DNA of 64,000 nt from Juglans regia (GCF_001411555.2 NC_049902.1:17121420-17185419); one strand, 5' to 3'. Shown: positions 37,216 to 49,193, counted from the first letter of the stretch. Translations and numbers: made by a program. Notes: a model not told the origin generated them from the letters alone.

Positions 37216-37746
37216 TGACAACGGTAATACTTAATTTATTATTATATTGTTATCAATTTAGAAAAGCTTGGTTAATAACTTAATACAAAGATCAACAGAT
37301 CGGAAGTTCATTTGTAATTTAGCAACGAAATATCTCGAATTAGTGTATAAATAAAAGTTTGTAACCTTTCCTCATTCAACAAAATTGCACTATTATTCAT
37401 TTATCTATCATAAAATTATACAAAATTGCAATGGGTCCAATAGATTAACTATGCACACTACAATTGAAGCATTTACTGGAAATCTCAAAATCAGTGAACA
37501 GAGGTTGAAAATGATTTGGGGTCCGACTTTGAAAGTAGTATTATTGGCATGAACGTCCTCAGAAAAGTCATTCCCTTCTGGATAACGGTAGTACCAACTG
37601 TGAACCATTTATCACTGTTTAAGACTTGGTAAACTCTTGGACATAGTTTTGAGCCTCTATACTACACTTACTACCCTGCTGGAAGAACTTTTCAAAAAAT
37701 AAAATAAAATAAATAGATAAAGATGGCCCCCTAAATGTGAGTGCCG

Positions 37747-37787
<41 letters not shown>

Positions 37788-38327
37788 AGAAGAAAGAAGA
37801 GAGTGGTTGAGACAAGAGAAGACCAAAGACTACTAGAAATTAAACACCACAACTGCAACCATTGACTTCTTCATTCCCTATATTTTATATAGTTCAGGTG
37901 TTGGGTTGGGTCAAAGCATGCCTTGCTTTGTCATATCCTTATTGCACTCATCTAGGCTTCCCAAAAACACACTGTCTTGCTCTTTACCTAAACTTACTTC
38001 TTTTTCTTTGGCATTGTTAATTTCTTTCTCGTTTATCCTGTCGTATTAGATCATACTTAGAACTCTTAACAATTCAACTCAAGACGAACAGTAAAGTGTT
38101 TAAGTTTGGCTCATTCAGTTTGTTACTTCTAAGCTTGAATCCAACATCATTAACTTTAGGGGTTTTTTTTTTTTTAATACTATGAAAGGGAGGATTCGAT
38201 CGTTAATTTTCTGGATGTGAAACCAAGGTGTTGCCAATTGGTTCAAAAGACCTTGGCTCCAAAGTAAGTTGATGTTGAGAATATTACTTGTTTGCAAAAT
38301 GTTGAGAATTCTTGGATATTATGATCA
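37216..38327. other. Intergenic stretch, unresolved
   Basis: Contains a long (AT)n run at 37750-37794 and no recognisable gene. A minus-strand stretch at 37640-37480 reads SDKWFTVGTTVIQKGMTF in one frame. It could be the end of an exon, but it has no family match known to me and no clear splice context. Confidence 0.35.
37750..37794. repeat. (AT)n microsatellite
   Basis: About 22 uninterrupted AT units, visible directly. Confidence 0.95.
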
Positions 38328-38684
38328 TGTTTCGTCTAACTCTTGGATATCAAAATGTTACTCAACTAAAATCAACTCAGTTCATTCTAATTTTAAATTA
38401 AAATCTAACATCCAAATACTCAACTCTCAAAATTATTAGACACATCTCAACTCAAAATCTATTCACACGTGATACTTACAAAATTTTTCAATTCAACACT
38501 TCTTTACACACGAAACCCACAACATTTTTCAATTTCCTATAAATATATCTAACTCATCTTGACATTCAAAAACATTTGAACTCATTTTAGTTGGATCCTA
38601 TAAAACTCATTACATCATCTCAACTCCCTTTTATTTATAAAAAGCTCAACTCAATACAACTTAGCTCAACATCCAAACACAGCC
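38328..38684. mobile_element. Tourist-like MITE, worn left end
   Basis: The right end CTCAACATCCAAACACAGCC followed by TTA matches the right end of the MITE at 41833-42388. The interior is rich in CTCAACTCA, CATCTCAACTC and ATAAATATATCTAACTCATC phrases shared with it. The left inverted terminus is too diverged to place exactly. Confidence 0.55.
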
Positions 38685-39983
38685 TTAAGATTCCAGCTTT
38701 AGCATCAGCTTGGGTCGTCTTTGCTACCTCAAGACTTTCTTTTATACTCTTCGTTCTTTTTCACCCGAGACCCATTTCCGTGGATGTAAGATCTTTTCTA
38801 CCCTTCATTGGTAATTTAGGCAATTTTCATATATTTTTGTTCTTTGAATCTCAATATTTTGTAACCTTTACCCTTGTGTAATATCAATTTTCAAAACAAA
38901 AAACTTACTTTTACAAACTACTTTCATGGGCATTTGTGTCATTTACTTATTTTGAGTTATCGCTTGTTTTGGACTTTTGGTGCAAATTATCTAAAACTTG
39001 AAAATTAAATTAAATATTTAATTAGTAAATATTTTATGTATGTAACATTTTATAACTCTTAAGATTATGGGAAATGTTCTATTTATTATAAATTTTATAA
39101 AAACAAATTTATAAATTAATATATTTTAATGCGATACCTCATATTATAATTTTTTTATTATTTTAAAGTAGATTTGGTGTACTACATTAACCTACGTTAG
39201 TTTGTGAATTTATTTTTAATGATCTATCACTTCTTAAAAAAAGTAAAAAGTTGAGCGTTAAGTTTTAAAAAATATAAGAAAAAAAGTTATAAATTAACAT
39301 AATTTTATATAATATGTTATAGTTATATTATAATAAAAAATAATTATAATTTTAATGTTATGCAGTATAGTTAACTTGTAGAGAATAATTCATTATTCTT
39401 TAGATATACAAGCATTTGTCAAGAAAAAAGTATAGAGAAATATTTTAACTATAAATAGATTACATAAAAAAAAATTCATAAATTAACGTGACTTGATGTG
39501 ACAGGTCAGATTATAAATTTGTTTTTACAATAAATTAAGTCTAACATATCACATAAAATCACATCAATTTATAGATGAATAATATTAAATACAGCAATAG
39601 GTTATACAAGCGTCGTGCAGTCCTTTTAAAAAAATGAAATTTACTATTAAAAAAATTATTATTTTTATATAAATTTCATATTTACTCTTTTTTTAAAAAG
39701 GAATGTGCGATGTATATAAATTTTATGACTGTAAATATAATTTCTCAATAATATAATTACCTACATTAGCCACGGATCGGGATCAATTGGGCATTGATGA
39801 CTTTGAACATATGTGATCCGACGGTGGTAAAAGCATAGAAGTGAGGAGCACATACTCGAGAGATCTTAGAAAGCAAAAAGAATATAGAGGATGGTTCCAT
39901 GTGGCAACCAGGAAGCTCGTTGAAACCGAAGTCACTCTTCCTAGTTCCTTCGTTTGTACATTCCCCCATTCCTCTCCTCTTTC
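38685..39983. other. AT-rich upstream region of the ERF gene
   Basis: Mostly AT-rich DNA with short inverted-repeat stretches (for example around 39630-39700, where TTTTAAAAAAATGAAAT faces ATTTACTCTTTTTTTAAAA), probably small worn MITEs. Base composition becomes gene-like from about 39770. No other gene is recognised. Confidence 0.45.
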
Positions 39984-39991
39984 TATATATA
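39984..39991 (+). promoter_or_regulatory. TATA box of the ERF gene
   Basis: TATATATA within TTTCTATATATAGTATCC lies 136 bases upstream of the start codon. A CTCAACTCAATC initiator-like sequence about 30 bases downstream (near 40017) would give a 5' leader of roughly 100 bases. That leader is pyrimidine-rich and contains no upstream ATG. Confidence 0.65.
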
Positions 39992-40119
39992 GTATCCTTC
40001 CACTGCCTCTTCCACTCTCAACTCAATCTTTCCAAAATTAAAACACTTCCCTCAAAGCTCTTCCTAGCTTTCTCTGTTTTAAGCGATTCTGTTCTTCCAG
40101 AAGATCTGTAGCTCTATCC

Positions 40120-41049
40120 ATGGCGACCTCTTACGAAGATGTTTCTTCTGCTCTGCAGTTCATCAAGCTTCACTTGCTTGGTGAGGTATCCCCTGTGCCT
40201 CTGCCCTGCCTATCTAATTCAGACAATGAGATTTCGTCCTTTGAATCTTGTTCTCAAACTTCGGGTTCCATGCCAGTCTCCGACTTTTTCAGCTACAACG
40301 ACCTCTTCGAGTTTCCGAAAATTATGGACCTCACTGCGTCTATATCCCTCGATTCTAATAATGATTTCTTCGAATCCGAATCCAAACCCAATTCCCATAC
40401 TTCGACGTCCTACTCCCCCCAATCAATCGGCAATTGCTTCGCATTCGAATCGAGACCGCAAACGAACAGGACGAAACCTTCTCTGATGATCTCGCTCCCG
40501 ATCAAAAGCACCACCAAGTTGCTCCAATCCGGCGATCACAATCAGCAGCCGGATCCATCATCGGTCCCGTCTGTAGTGCAAAACGCGAGTTTCGAAGAGG
40601 AAAAGCACTACAGAGGGGTCCGACGAAGGCCTTGGGGCAAGTACGCAGCCGAGATCCGAGACCCTAACCGGCGCGGCTCGCGTGTATGGCTCGGGACCTT
40701 CGACACGGCTATAGAAGCCGCAAAGGCCTACGACCAAGCCGCGTTCAAACTCCGCGGCTCGAAAGCCATACTCAACTTCCCACTCGAAGCCGGGAAGTCG
40801 GAGACAATGAAAAAGGTCGACGGGAGAAAACGATATCGCGTGGAGGAGGAGGAGGAGGAGGAAGTTGTCCTTAAGAAGGAGAGGTCGATGGAAACGGAGG
40901 ACACTGCCAGTACTTCTTCCTCGAGGAATATCCCATTGACGCCGTCAAATTGGACGGCGGTATTAGATGGTGATCTTGAAGGGATTTTTAACGTTCCGCC
41001 GCTGTCCCCTCACCCGCCATTTGGTTATTCACAGCTTATGGTCATATGA
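40120..41049 (+). CDS. ERF transcription factor, group IX (ERF5/ERF6-like)
   Basis: Encodes a 309-residue nuclear transcription factor of the plant AP2/ERF family, which binds GCC-box promoters in ethylene, jasmonate and stress responses. The single AP2 domain spans about residues 163-221, from [20 protein letters not shown] to AILNFP, with the alanine and aspartate of AAEIRD that mark the ERF subfamily. The N-terminus [17 protein letters not shown] is the acidic/hydrophobic motif of group IXb. The C-terminus carries PLTPSNW (272-278) and PPLSP (293-297), the likely MAP-kinase phosphorylation motif of ERF5/ERF6-type proteins. [11 protein letters not shown] stretch at 231-240 may serve nuclear import. 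The glutamate run at 242-248 comes from a GGA repeat. The gene has no intron, as usual for this group, and the ATG has a good context (TCCATGG). It is intact and the only clear host gene here. The exact orthologue was not determined. Confidence 0.95.
   Translation: MATSYEDVSSALQFIKLHLLGEVSPVPLPCLSNSDNEISSFESCSQTSGSMPVSDFFSYNDLFEFPKIMDLTASISLDSNNDFFESESKPNSHTSTSYSPQSIGNCFAFESRPQTNRTKPSLMISLPIKSTTKLLQSGDHNQQPDPSSVPSVVQNASFEEEKHYRGVRRRPWGKYAAEIRDPNRRGSRVWLGTFDTAIEAAKAYDQAAFKLRGSKAILNFPLEAGKSETMKKVDGRKRYRVEEEEEEEVVLKKERSMETEDTASTSSSRNIPLTPSNWTAVLDGDLEGIFNVPPLSPHPPFGYSQLMVI
40841..40862 (+). repeat. (GGA)n coding microsatellite
   Basis: A run of about seven GGA units inside the ERF coding sequence encodes a glutamate stretch downstream of the AP2 domain. 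Its length can vary without breaking the frame. Confidence 0.85.
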
Positions 41050-41829
41050 TCAGTACTTATTTGATTACGGAATTCTGATTATAATGTTTATGCTAAGCTG
41101 GTTTTTGAAAAGGAGAAGCTGATTGATAATATCATTTGATGGAAAATATTTGCTGATCTTCAAATTAAATCTGAGTCAGAACATTCCATTCAAATTAAGT
41201 TACTCCTCGAGGAATATAATTAATTGATCATAAGATATCGTATTCATAATGGATTATATATGCATTATATAGAAGAATTTCTATGTTGCCTGCATTGCAT
41301 TTCTATGTCACCGTAATCACGTGAACAGCACGGTAAAGGAAAACTAGAAGGTGAAAGAAGGTAATTACTAATTAGCTACGATCGAAAAAAGAAGGAAAAA
41401 GTTGCAATTAGAAGATCGAAGGCTAGCATGCCTATTTCTGTCTGTCCCAATTTTAAAGTTGCGTTTAGGCTGTCAAGTATTTTTTAGATATTTTATAAAT
41501 AATAAAAAAATAAATAATAATAATAAAATAATAAATAATAATGACATATAATATTAAAAAGAATAATGTTAGAGAAAAGTTATTATAACAATGTACATTT
41601 TGTATTTACTATTTGATTGTTTCTAATTGATTATTTCCAATACTTATTTAAAGAGATGTGTGATTTATATGATATCACATCATATATTCAAAATAAATAC
41701 TCTTAATAATAATTTATATCTATATTTATTCTCCTAAAATACCTTAATAACTGCCAATTCGCATTCGAGTTTTACTATGCTAGTATGAAGTAGAGTAGTT
41801 GCATTAAAAAAACAAAACAACGGAGAAAC
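41050..41829. other. 3' flank of the ERF gene
   Basis: Contains the presumed 3' untranslated region, then AT-rich intergenic DNA with short AATAATAAT runs near 41500-41540. No standard AATAAA signal is obvious close to the stop codon. No further gene is recognised. Confidence 0.4.
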
Positions 41830-41832
41830 TTA

Positions 41833-42388
41833 GGCTTCGTTTGGATGCTGAAAGCATCTCAACTCAGTTCAAATTTAAACTGAGCTCTGCCCTCCAAACA
41901 CACGTGAAGCCGAGTTTGAAATCACTTTAATCCGTAAACTCATTTTTACGTACAGATGCAAGACGCGACAGTGCAAATCTGTGAATAACAACTTCAAAGA
42001 GTACAAATCTGTAAATAGTGCATACTATTATAAATAAATAAAAATAAATAAATAAATAAAACACGATGGCATCCAAAAGTTATTTCCTGCTTGCATGTTC
42101 TCTTGCCGTATAAGCTACAGTGCCCATTTATTTGATATTTTTCTTGAAGCATTTGGCGCCAGCTACGGAAATGATTTCCGTTTTTACTGTGATATGAACA
42201 GTATAAAATAATGGTGGGACCTATTTTTTTTCAACTTTCCATAAATATATCTAAAATCATCTTAACATCTAAACACATTTTAAACTCATTTTAAATGGAC
42301 CCTACCAAACTCATTCAACAATCTCAACTCACTACTATTTATAAAATACTTAATTCATTTCAACTCATCTCAACATCCAAACGTAACC
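41833..42388. mobile_element. Tourist-like (PIF/Harbinger) MITE, 556 bp
   Basis: Starts GGCTTCGTTTGGATG and ends CATCCAAACGTAACC, so the termini are inverted. It is flanked by TTA at 41830-41832 and 42389-42391, the 3-bp target site of PIF/Harbinger elements. It is non-coding. The interior CTCAACTCA phrases are shared with the element at 38328-38684. Confidence 0.8.
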
Positions 42389-42907
42389 TTAGAAATTGAT
42401 GTCAGTGTTTTTTTACTGTTGTTGGAATCGGTGGACGAAAATTGACCCGATATCAGCTGTGGGTGGAAGGACGGTCAACGGGGTCAACTTATTGCATGCA
42501 TATATTATTTCAGAAAAGCTCGAAGCCATAAACCACCAAGTACAGTATTGAAGCTTCACTTTTTCTTACCTTCAAAATTACGTGCCGGAACAGTTTTAAG
42601 AGACGCCAAGAATAATGTTGTGTACGTTAAAATTTTTGACGTGTGAATGGTAATATTTTATAAATTTTATTAAGATGTATTGAAATATGAAATATATATT
42701 TGAATGTATGAAATATATTGAGATAAATTTTATCTTTTTATAAAAAGTTAAAAATATAAGAAATTCTATCAATAATTAATTTTAGATGAATTAAAATGAT
42801 TTTATTTTTCAAAAATAGCTCAGGTAGAATATTGAATATGGGTGGATGATCGAGGCTGAGGGCATTGAAACTGTAGAACTTTTGAGTGTGCCTATATAAA
42901 ATTCGAT

Positions 42908-43091
42908 TTCGATATCAAAATCATCTTATTTTATCTTATCTTATCGTTATAATTTATATAAATTTTTACATAAAATTTAATAAAAAAGTTAATTTTTTCA
43001 AAATTTAAAATAATAATAATATTAAAAAGAAATATTTTAACAATATTTTATCAATTTTTATTTAAAATCATCTCATTTCATTATCTAAATT
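42908..43091. mobile_element. MITE remnant, AT-rich
   Basis: ATCATCTTATTTTATCTTATC at one side and TAAAATCATCTCATTTCATTATC at the other, with TTTACATAAAATTTAATAAA between, resemble the interior of the MITE at 43551-43756 read on the other strand. Terminal repeats are not clear. Confidence 0.45.
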
Positions 43092-43550
43092 TGATTTTAG
43101 TTTATAATTATGATGAGAAGGTAGTGGATGGGATCCAGATTATTTGAAAATAATAAGTTATTATTCGATTTCAAGAAACATACGTTGAAAATGATATCAG
43201 AATCCAGCAGTCTCTGTTCTCACTAAACATCCCTTGCTGACGAGATCAAGGCGCTGCGCAGACTTGTCAAAAGTTGCTCATTCAAGTAGAAGTAGATCAG
43301 AAGCAAATGAAGTAACAACCGATAAGATGTACTGATTTCGTTAAATGAAAGAAGTCCAAGTTTCAACAATAGAACAGGTCACGTGAAGCCACTTGCGTGC
43401 ATAACAACTATCATGCATTGTCCAAAACTTATAAATGCCATGGGGACGGTAACGTTGAAATTATCTTTCTTTTTTTGCTTGACTGTTTAAAGCTTACCCA
43501 AAGAAAGGATCATAACAAGTCAATAATAGATCAGTGATAATGACTTGACA

Positions 43551-43756
43551 TAGTTTGTTTTTCGAGATGATATAAGATAAGTTTTGATAAAAATTTAAAG
43601 TTAAATAAAATATTATTAGAATATATTTTTTTAATATTATTTTTATTTTAAAATTTAAAAAAGTTAAATTATTTATTTTATTTTGTGTAAAATTTTAGAA
43701 AAATTATAATGATGAGAGGAGATGAGATGAGATGTTTTGTAAAAGTGAACGAGGCC
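43551..43756. mobile_element. Tourist-like MITE, about 206 bp
   Basis: The right end GTAAAAGTGAACGAGGCC followed by TTA at 43757-43759 pairs loosely with TAGTTTGTTTTTCGAGATG at the left. The interior AGAGGAGATGAGATGAGATG is a phrase I associate with an abundant MITE of walnut-family genomes. Confidence 0.6.
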
Positions 43757-43759
43757 TTA

Positions 43760-44236
43760 AGTGTACATAATTTCACTAATCTAAATAAAATATTATAGTA
43801 ATAATATTGAAAAAATATATTTGTAATCGTGAATTGTGCAACTGCTACGTAATTATTTAAAAATAAATAAATAAAATATAATATCTACATAAAAAAAATT
43901 AATTAATTTTTTAATAATAAACCTTAATCTTTTTAAAAATAATTATGTGATATTTATATATTTTATAATTATACATAGAATTACTCTTAATAATATTATG
44001 CTAATAATATTATGCTAATAGCGTGGTCTTGAATCTTGATGCATTAATATTGGTTGGATCTCTTCTCGGGTGGGAGTGTATGTACAGCGCATGTGCATGC
44101 GCAAAAGGTTTGAAGGTGGGTGCCCACAGGCAGACAACCAGTTGAGAGACTTTAATTTGGACATAAATTCAGGTCAACAATGGTTTCATACAAAGCACTA
44201 AGGACAACTTTACAAGGACTTGGGACCCTAAGTAAG
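43760..44236. other. AT-rich intergenic stretch
   Basis: No gene. The part 43830-43990 resembles 44335-44470 and 39580-39750 in composition and phrasing (ACAAATAAAAT-type starts, ATTATGTGATATTTAT), probably worn copies of one small MITE. This grouping is by eye and weak. Confidence 0.3.
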
Positions 44237-44325
44237 TTTGAAAATTCAACTAGCCTATTGAAGAGTTGAATTTAATTCAACTAGCCTATCGAAGAGTTTG
44301 AAAATTCAAATAGCCTATTGAAGAG
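44237..44325 (+). repeat. Three short tandem repeats of about 30 bp
   Basis: The phrase AATTCAACTAGCCTATTGAAGAG recurs three times with small changes, with units starting near 44237, 44266 and 44297. Confidence 0.8.
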
Positions 44326-44743
44326 AATGAATACGGAAAAGATTAATTCTACAAATAAAATAAAATTTATCATTAAAAAATTAATTTTTTTTTATGTGAA
44401 TCTCATATTTTATTCACTTTTTTCAAAATAATTACGCGACGATTACACACGATTGTAAATATCATTTTTCATACTCATTTATTTATATTGTCTCCACATG
44501 GGTGGGAAAGTTGTAAGTACCTAATTAACGCATCGCCACTAGGATATAATTAACTCTCCATCACTAGCACTTAACTATTAAAAATATTTTTAAAATAATA
44601 TATATTATATTTATTATTAATATTATTTTGAGAATTTGATTTTAGAAGTTGTGAATTATTTTGGAAATAAAGAAATTAAGGAAAGTTTGATTATAATAAT
44701 TTCGGTCCATTGTAGTAGTCGTAGTTGGTAACTGGCTCAGTGG

Positions 44744-47430
44744 TTTCTTTTTTTTTTATTATTCTTTTTTTTTAAGGAAGAGCCTCGAGCCACCCACATA
44801 ACAGCCTCGTCCCAAGTTTATTAATGGCCTCCACTTATGACAAATGAATATCGTAATAACAAATAAGGCACTTGGGATTTACAAAAAGTAGAAAATAAAA
44901 ATAAAAAATCCCAAGTACCAAAAAACAACCAAAACTAAAGATAACGAAACAAAAGCCGCAAAACATCTAACAGGCCTAGAATCAATCTAAACAGGCCTAT
45001 AAAAAGGACAAAAGAATCTTAGCAGATTTTGATATGAGGCATGTCACTCCGATCTGTACATAATAATCCTTTGAGAGGAGAGGGAATATTGCTTTGCGCA
45101 TTCTAGTAACAATTGCAACCACTACTCCCTAATCTGACAAGAAAGCAGCTGACTTATTATGTTCCTTGTAGACATGTTGAATACAAAATTGCATACTCTT
45201 GAGCAAACTTTGTACGTCATCCCAATAGTCTTCCAAGTACCAAAGACTACACCTCCTATTATTCAACCAATTAACAACCAACAAAAAATCCAATTCAATG
45301 ACAATATTATTAAGACCCAACTCCTTGCATTTTTTTATGCCTATCTGAAGTGCCATAAATTCTGCACAATTATTGGTTCCCCTACTAGTATATATTGAGA
45401 AAGCAAAAACCAAATTCTCGAGATCATCCCTCACCAGACCACTAGCACCCATTTCACCTCTATTATGAATGCTACTTCCATCAACATTTTACTTAAGGCA
45501 ACCTTGCCTTGGCTTCCTCCAGGCAATAGCCATAATCTTCTCTTTATTTCCTCCATGAACCGGTAGCTTTAATATATTCAATAAGGCAACATCACGAGGA
45601 GCTAATCTTGAAGTATTTTTTATTTTAATACCAACCCAATGAATCCAATATTTGAACGAGTTCCAAAGCACATAAACCTTTTCTTTTCGGCCATCCATAA
45701 GAGAATTACAACGCCATTTCCATAAAAGCCAAGTACTAATAACAGGGTTTAAGCCACTAAGACTACCAACCTGTGAGGATTTAGAAGCCCGAACCAAGTC
45801 TCCATAGTAGTAGCTTGCCAATATCTAGTCGGGACAAACAGAATGCCGATCAAGGTGGAGCACAATCTCCATAAGTCATGCGCGACGGCACCCCCATAAA
45901 GAATATGACTAATGTCATCATAGACACCAACCGGACAACACTCGCACTTTGAAGCCAATGGAATACCAACATGACGAAGACGATCATCAACACTCAAACT
46001 AGAATGCATGGCTTTCCACATAAGAACTAAAATTTCTTAGGTAAAGAATTATTCCAAATCCAATTAGCCCACTGACATTTAGGAGCAGTAACACGAAGCA
46101 AGGACCAAGCGCTTTTGGTCTAAAAGGAGCCGTCGAAGGTGTCTAACCAGACCAGCCGGTCTAATCCCTCACGAACTCTACCAATGGTAGAGATAATCTC
46201 ATTAGCTTTCTCTAGACCCACCAGTTGAACTAACTAGCTTATCAAAATCCCAACTATTATTCACCATACAGTGCTGCACCAACAGGTTAGGATCTCCTAC
46301 AATAACCTGTTGCTCACAGAGAACTCCAGACTCCAACCAACGGTCTCTCCAGAAATACATTGTGCCCAATTTGAGAAGCCATTTAGAATGCTAAAAAACT
46401 GTTGGAATTTCCTTCGCTATCATCCTCCAAAACCGAGTGCCTACATTAATTGAAGCCTACTGCGAATGTTGTTCATATAGATACTTAGAACAAAAATAAT
46501 CCTTCCATAAAGAATCTTTGCACAACAAGTTCTATGCAAATTTAAGATGAAGAGATTTTTGAACATCCACAAGGTTTCGTAGCCCAACTCCGCCTTCATC
46601 CACCGGTTTGAATAGCTTATCCCATTTGATCCATTTTCTTTTAGGATTGCCATGAGCTGAGTCCCAGAAAAATGTGCTAAATAATCTGTGGATTTTATGA
46701 ATAACCACCTTTGGAACCTGCAAAACCGAAAACAAATGGACAGGCATACTAGACAAAACATGCTTCAATAAAATATGCTGAGCCCCTACAGAAAGGAAAT
46801 TAGCTTGCCATCCTTCAATCCTTTGCCTAATTCTCTGAATAATGTCCAGGAAATACATCAGCTTCAGTTTCCCCTTTACAATCGGCACTACCAAATATTT
46901 CATCAGAAAACCAGGTGATCTGCAAAATATCACGTCGTTGCGCCATAGGAATTTTATCTGAGAATAAAATTGATGAATTGGTAGCATTAATTCTCTATCC
47001 CAACCAGTTACCGTACTCATCAAGGGTCCTAATAATTTCTTTTACTGACTTCTTCCCTCCATTTGCAAAAATGATCATATCATCAGCATAAAGAAGATGA
47101 GAGATACGCGGACCCCTTCTTGGGTGAGAGAACCACCCAATCTTGCCTTTAACAAACTTATCTTTCAGAAGTCGAGAAAAAACTTCTTCCACCAATATGA
47201 ATAAATAAGGAGAAGGAGGATCTCCCTGCCAAAGACCTCTCCCACCTTTGAAGAATCATTTAGCAGTGCTATTCATCACCACAAAATACCACGGCAAGGT
47301 AATACATTGAGATATAAGGTGACAAAACGATGGGGAAAAACCAAACGCCTTCAGCACATGAAGCAGGAAATCTCAATCAATAGTACTTCTACCCTTCACA
47401 TTCTCATGGATCTATTTCATTCATTGGCTC
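44744..47430 (-). mobile_element. LINE (L1-type), 5'-truncated
   Basis: The left edge is T-rich (minus-strand tail) and the copy ends near 47430 inside the RT. The neighbouring hAT-like MITE inserted at its 5' edge. Coding remnants are described separately. The phrase TGGCTC occurs next to both edges, but it is too short to accept as a target duplication. Confidence 0.85.
45129..47420 (-). pseudogene. LINE ORF2 remnant with intact YADD
   Basis: Minus-strand translation begins near 47420 in an RT fragment (DFLLHVLKAFGFSP). It passes GDPPSPYLFILVEEVFSRL near 47220 and the catalytic box HLLYADDMIIFANGG near 47085, with both aspartates present. After a frame change, 47023-46532 gives QFYSQIKF, LDIIQRIRQRIEGWQANFLS and VLQVPKVVIHKIHRLFSTFFW. 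A cysteine/histidine segment near 45960 reads KCECCPVGVYDDISHILYGG. The RNase H-like end at 45452-45129 includes GTNNCAEFMALQIGIKKC. Frames break at least four times. Confidence 0.85.
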
Positions 47431-47455
47431 TTAATTCTTTTAGGGTAATGCTACT

Positions 47456-48154
47456 TGTGAGGGGAGTAATCCCTATGGCCAAGCCCAGGGGAGTAGGCCT
47501 AGTCCGCAGGGCTAAAGGAAAAGGCCTGGGCTGGGTTGAGTCGGCCTAGGAGACCCAAGAAGAGCAGCAATAGGGCAAAGCACACTGACAAAAGGACGGA
47601 AGGTAGGACAGTCTGACACCACTACTGGCCGACATTCAGGGACATCCCTTATCCCTGAACCCTAGCATCCGAACAGGTCAAAAGGATGGAGGTACCTGAC
47701 TGGAACCACGCCGCATTTAATGAATGGAGACAGGTACGCCACGACAGAAGCCATGCCACATTTGATGCATCTAGGGGCTTGGCACGCCACGACGTGCCTC
47801 CTGGGGTTTCAGTGACAGCCACAATCAGGTCTGGCAAATCTGTAACACGTCAGGGAGTTGGCAGGGTCACCCAACCCCAGTACGAAGCTGAACACCCACT
47901 ACCTCTACCTCGGGGATCGCCCAACCAGGTATAAATACCCCCTCCCTCAGCCAGGGAAAGGGTTTAGACTATTTCAGACTTCATCTCACACCCTCTCTGA
48001 TTGTATATATTTCTCTCTTTCACTCCAACCCAACAATTGACTTAGGCATCGGAGGTACCATAGCACCCCCGAGCCCCCTATTCTCTATTTCAACAGGATC
48101 AAGACCAAGCCCAACAGCGTGGAGTTGCCCAGTCTGTGAAACATGATGTCAATA
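47456..48154 (+). mobile_element. 5' LTR of the Tat element (699 bp)
   Basis: Begins TGTGAGGGGAGTAATCCC and ends GATGTCAATA, where the 3' LTR has GACATCAACA, so the final CA has mutated here. TATAAATA at about 47930 is the likely promoter. It is visibly diverged from the 3' LTR, so the insertion is much older than the nested chromovirus. Confidence 0.8.
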
Positions 48155-48172
48155 TTGGAGTCGTTTGTGGGA
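48155..48172 (+). other. Primer binding site of the Tat element
   Basis: TTGGAGTCGTTTGTGGGA directly follows the 5' LTR. It matches, with changes, the TTGGCGCCGT(C/T)TGTGGGA sequence usual at this place in Tat elements. Confidence 0.65.
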
Positions 48173-48205
48173 TCTTTTTATTTCCTATAGTAGTGTGTCC
48201 ATCAC

Positions 48206-48801
48206 ATGCCGGCAACAAGATGCTCCCAAGCCTTACGTCATGAAGAAGACCAACCCAAATCAATGGAAGCAAGAGTCAATGAACAAGCCAAAATGATACA
48301 AAAACTAATAATGGAGGAAGTGACGGCTCTCTGCCAGGAAAATGCCCCACTATAGAGGGCTAGTGGAGAATTGGAGCGAAACGAGCACTTCTATGGGGGT
48401 CTGGCCCCGTAACCCCTTTATGAGCAAGATCGTGTGGAAAACTTCCACTTCGTTGAGGGAATTCATGGACCGAGTAGACGATTTCATCAACGCCGAAGAC
48501 ACGATTTGGGTGCTAACGGACCGAAGAAGACCAAGTTGGAATGAGCGAAGGCTACGAGGGCGGCCTAGGGTGAGCCCGCGCCAAAAAGCCCGACCAGAGA
48601 AGATGGCCCTATGGGCAAAATCCACACGGAGGGCCCACGCCAAAAGGGCCATGTATGAAGAAGTGTTCACCACTAGCAGGATAGTCCCGAGCACTAGGAG
48701 CCACTCAAGGGGGACAATCATAACCTTTAGTGAAAAAGATGATGAGGGAATTCTCCACCCTCACGAAGATGCTTTAGTTGTGACCGTGCAGCCAATATCC
48801 T
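48206..48801 (+). pseudogene. Tat gag and protease-region remnant, cut by a nested element
   Basis: The gag start is at 48206 (MPATRCSQALRHEED) and stops after 49 codons. The sequence then jumps to a late gag segment at about 48418 (FMSKIVWKTSTSLREFMDRV followed by INAEDTIWVLTD), so most of gag is deleted. The frame continues into the region before the protease: ITFSEKDDEGILHPHEDALV near 48720, which normally precedes the protease active site. It is cut at 48801 by the chromovirus and resumes at 53981. Confidence 0.7.
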
Positions 48802-49190
48802 TGTTACGGAAATTCAGCCCCTAGACTTTAGTTTTCCTTATTTTAGTTTTCCTTTTACTGCTTTCCGAATAAGGGAACTAAGGCATTGACTTGCCTTGTT
48901 CTGATAATTTTAATTTGTTAAGTTGGCGCCGTTAGCGTGCGTTGTTCACGTACGTGCGTTCGAATAAGTACTATTAATTTATTTCCTTGTAAGTTATTGA
49001 TATAAGTTGGTAAGAATTATTGGAATAAGGGAGGATTATTACAGCATTTAGTTGCAGAGGTGGGTTCCCTCACAAAACAAACCAACTTTAATCTTCTTCT
49101 TATTCACCATAGGTAAGGCACGTTGGTTGGATCCAGCGTCCTTCCCAGTCGACCCTCCAGTTACTCGCTCGCTTGCTCGTGCTCGTAACA
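48802..49190 (+). mobile_element. 5' LTR of the chromovirus (389 bp)
   Basis: TGTTACGGAAATTCAGCCCC to GTGCTCGTAACA, with inverted TGTTAC...GTAACA ends. It is followed at once by the priming site. Confidence 0.95.
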
Positions 49191-49193
49191 AAT

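Noticed and set aside
37408..37608. Possible exon of a host gene on the minus strand
   Set aside because: Only one short frame, no family match and no splice signals I trust; noted as unresolved instead.
44730..47442. TGGCTC at both edges as a LINE target duplication
   Set aside because: Six bases with different flanks is too short for a LINE and could be chance.
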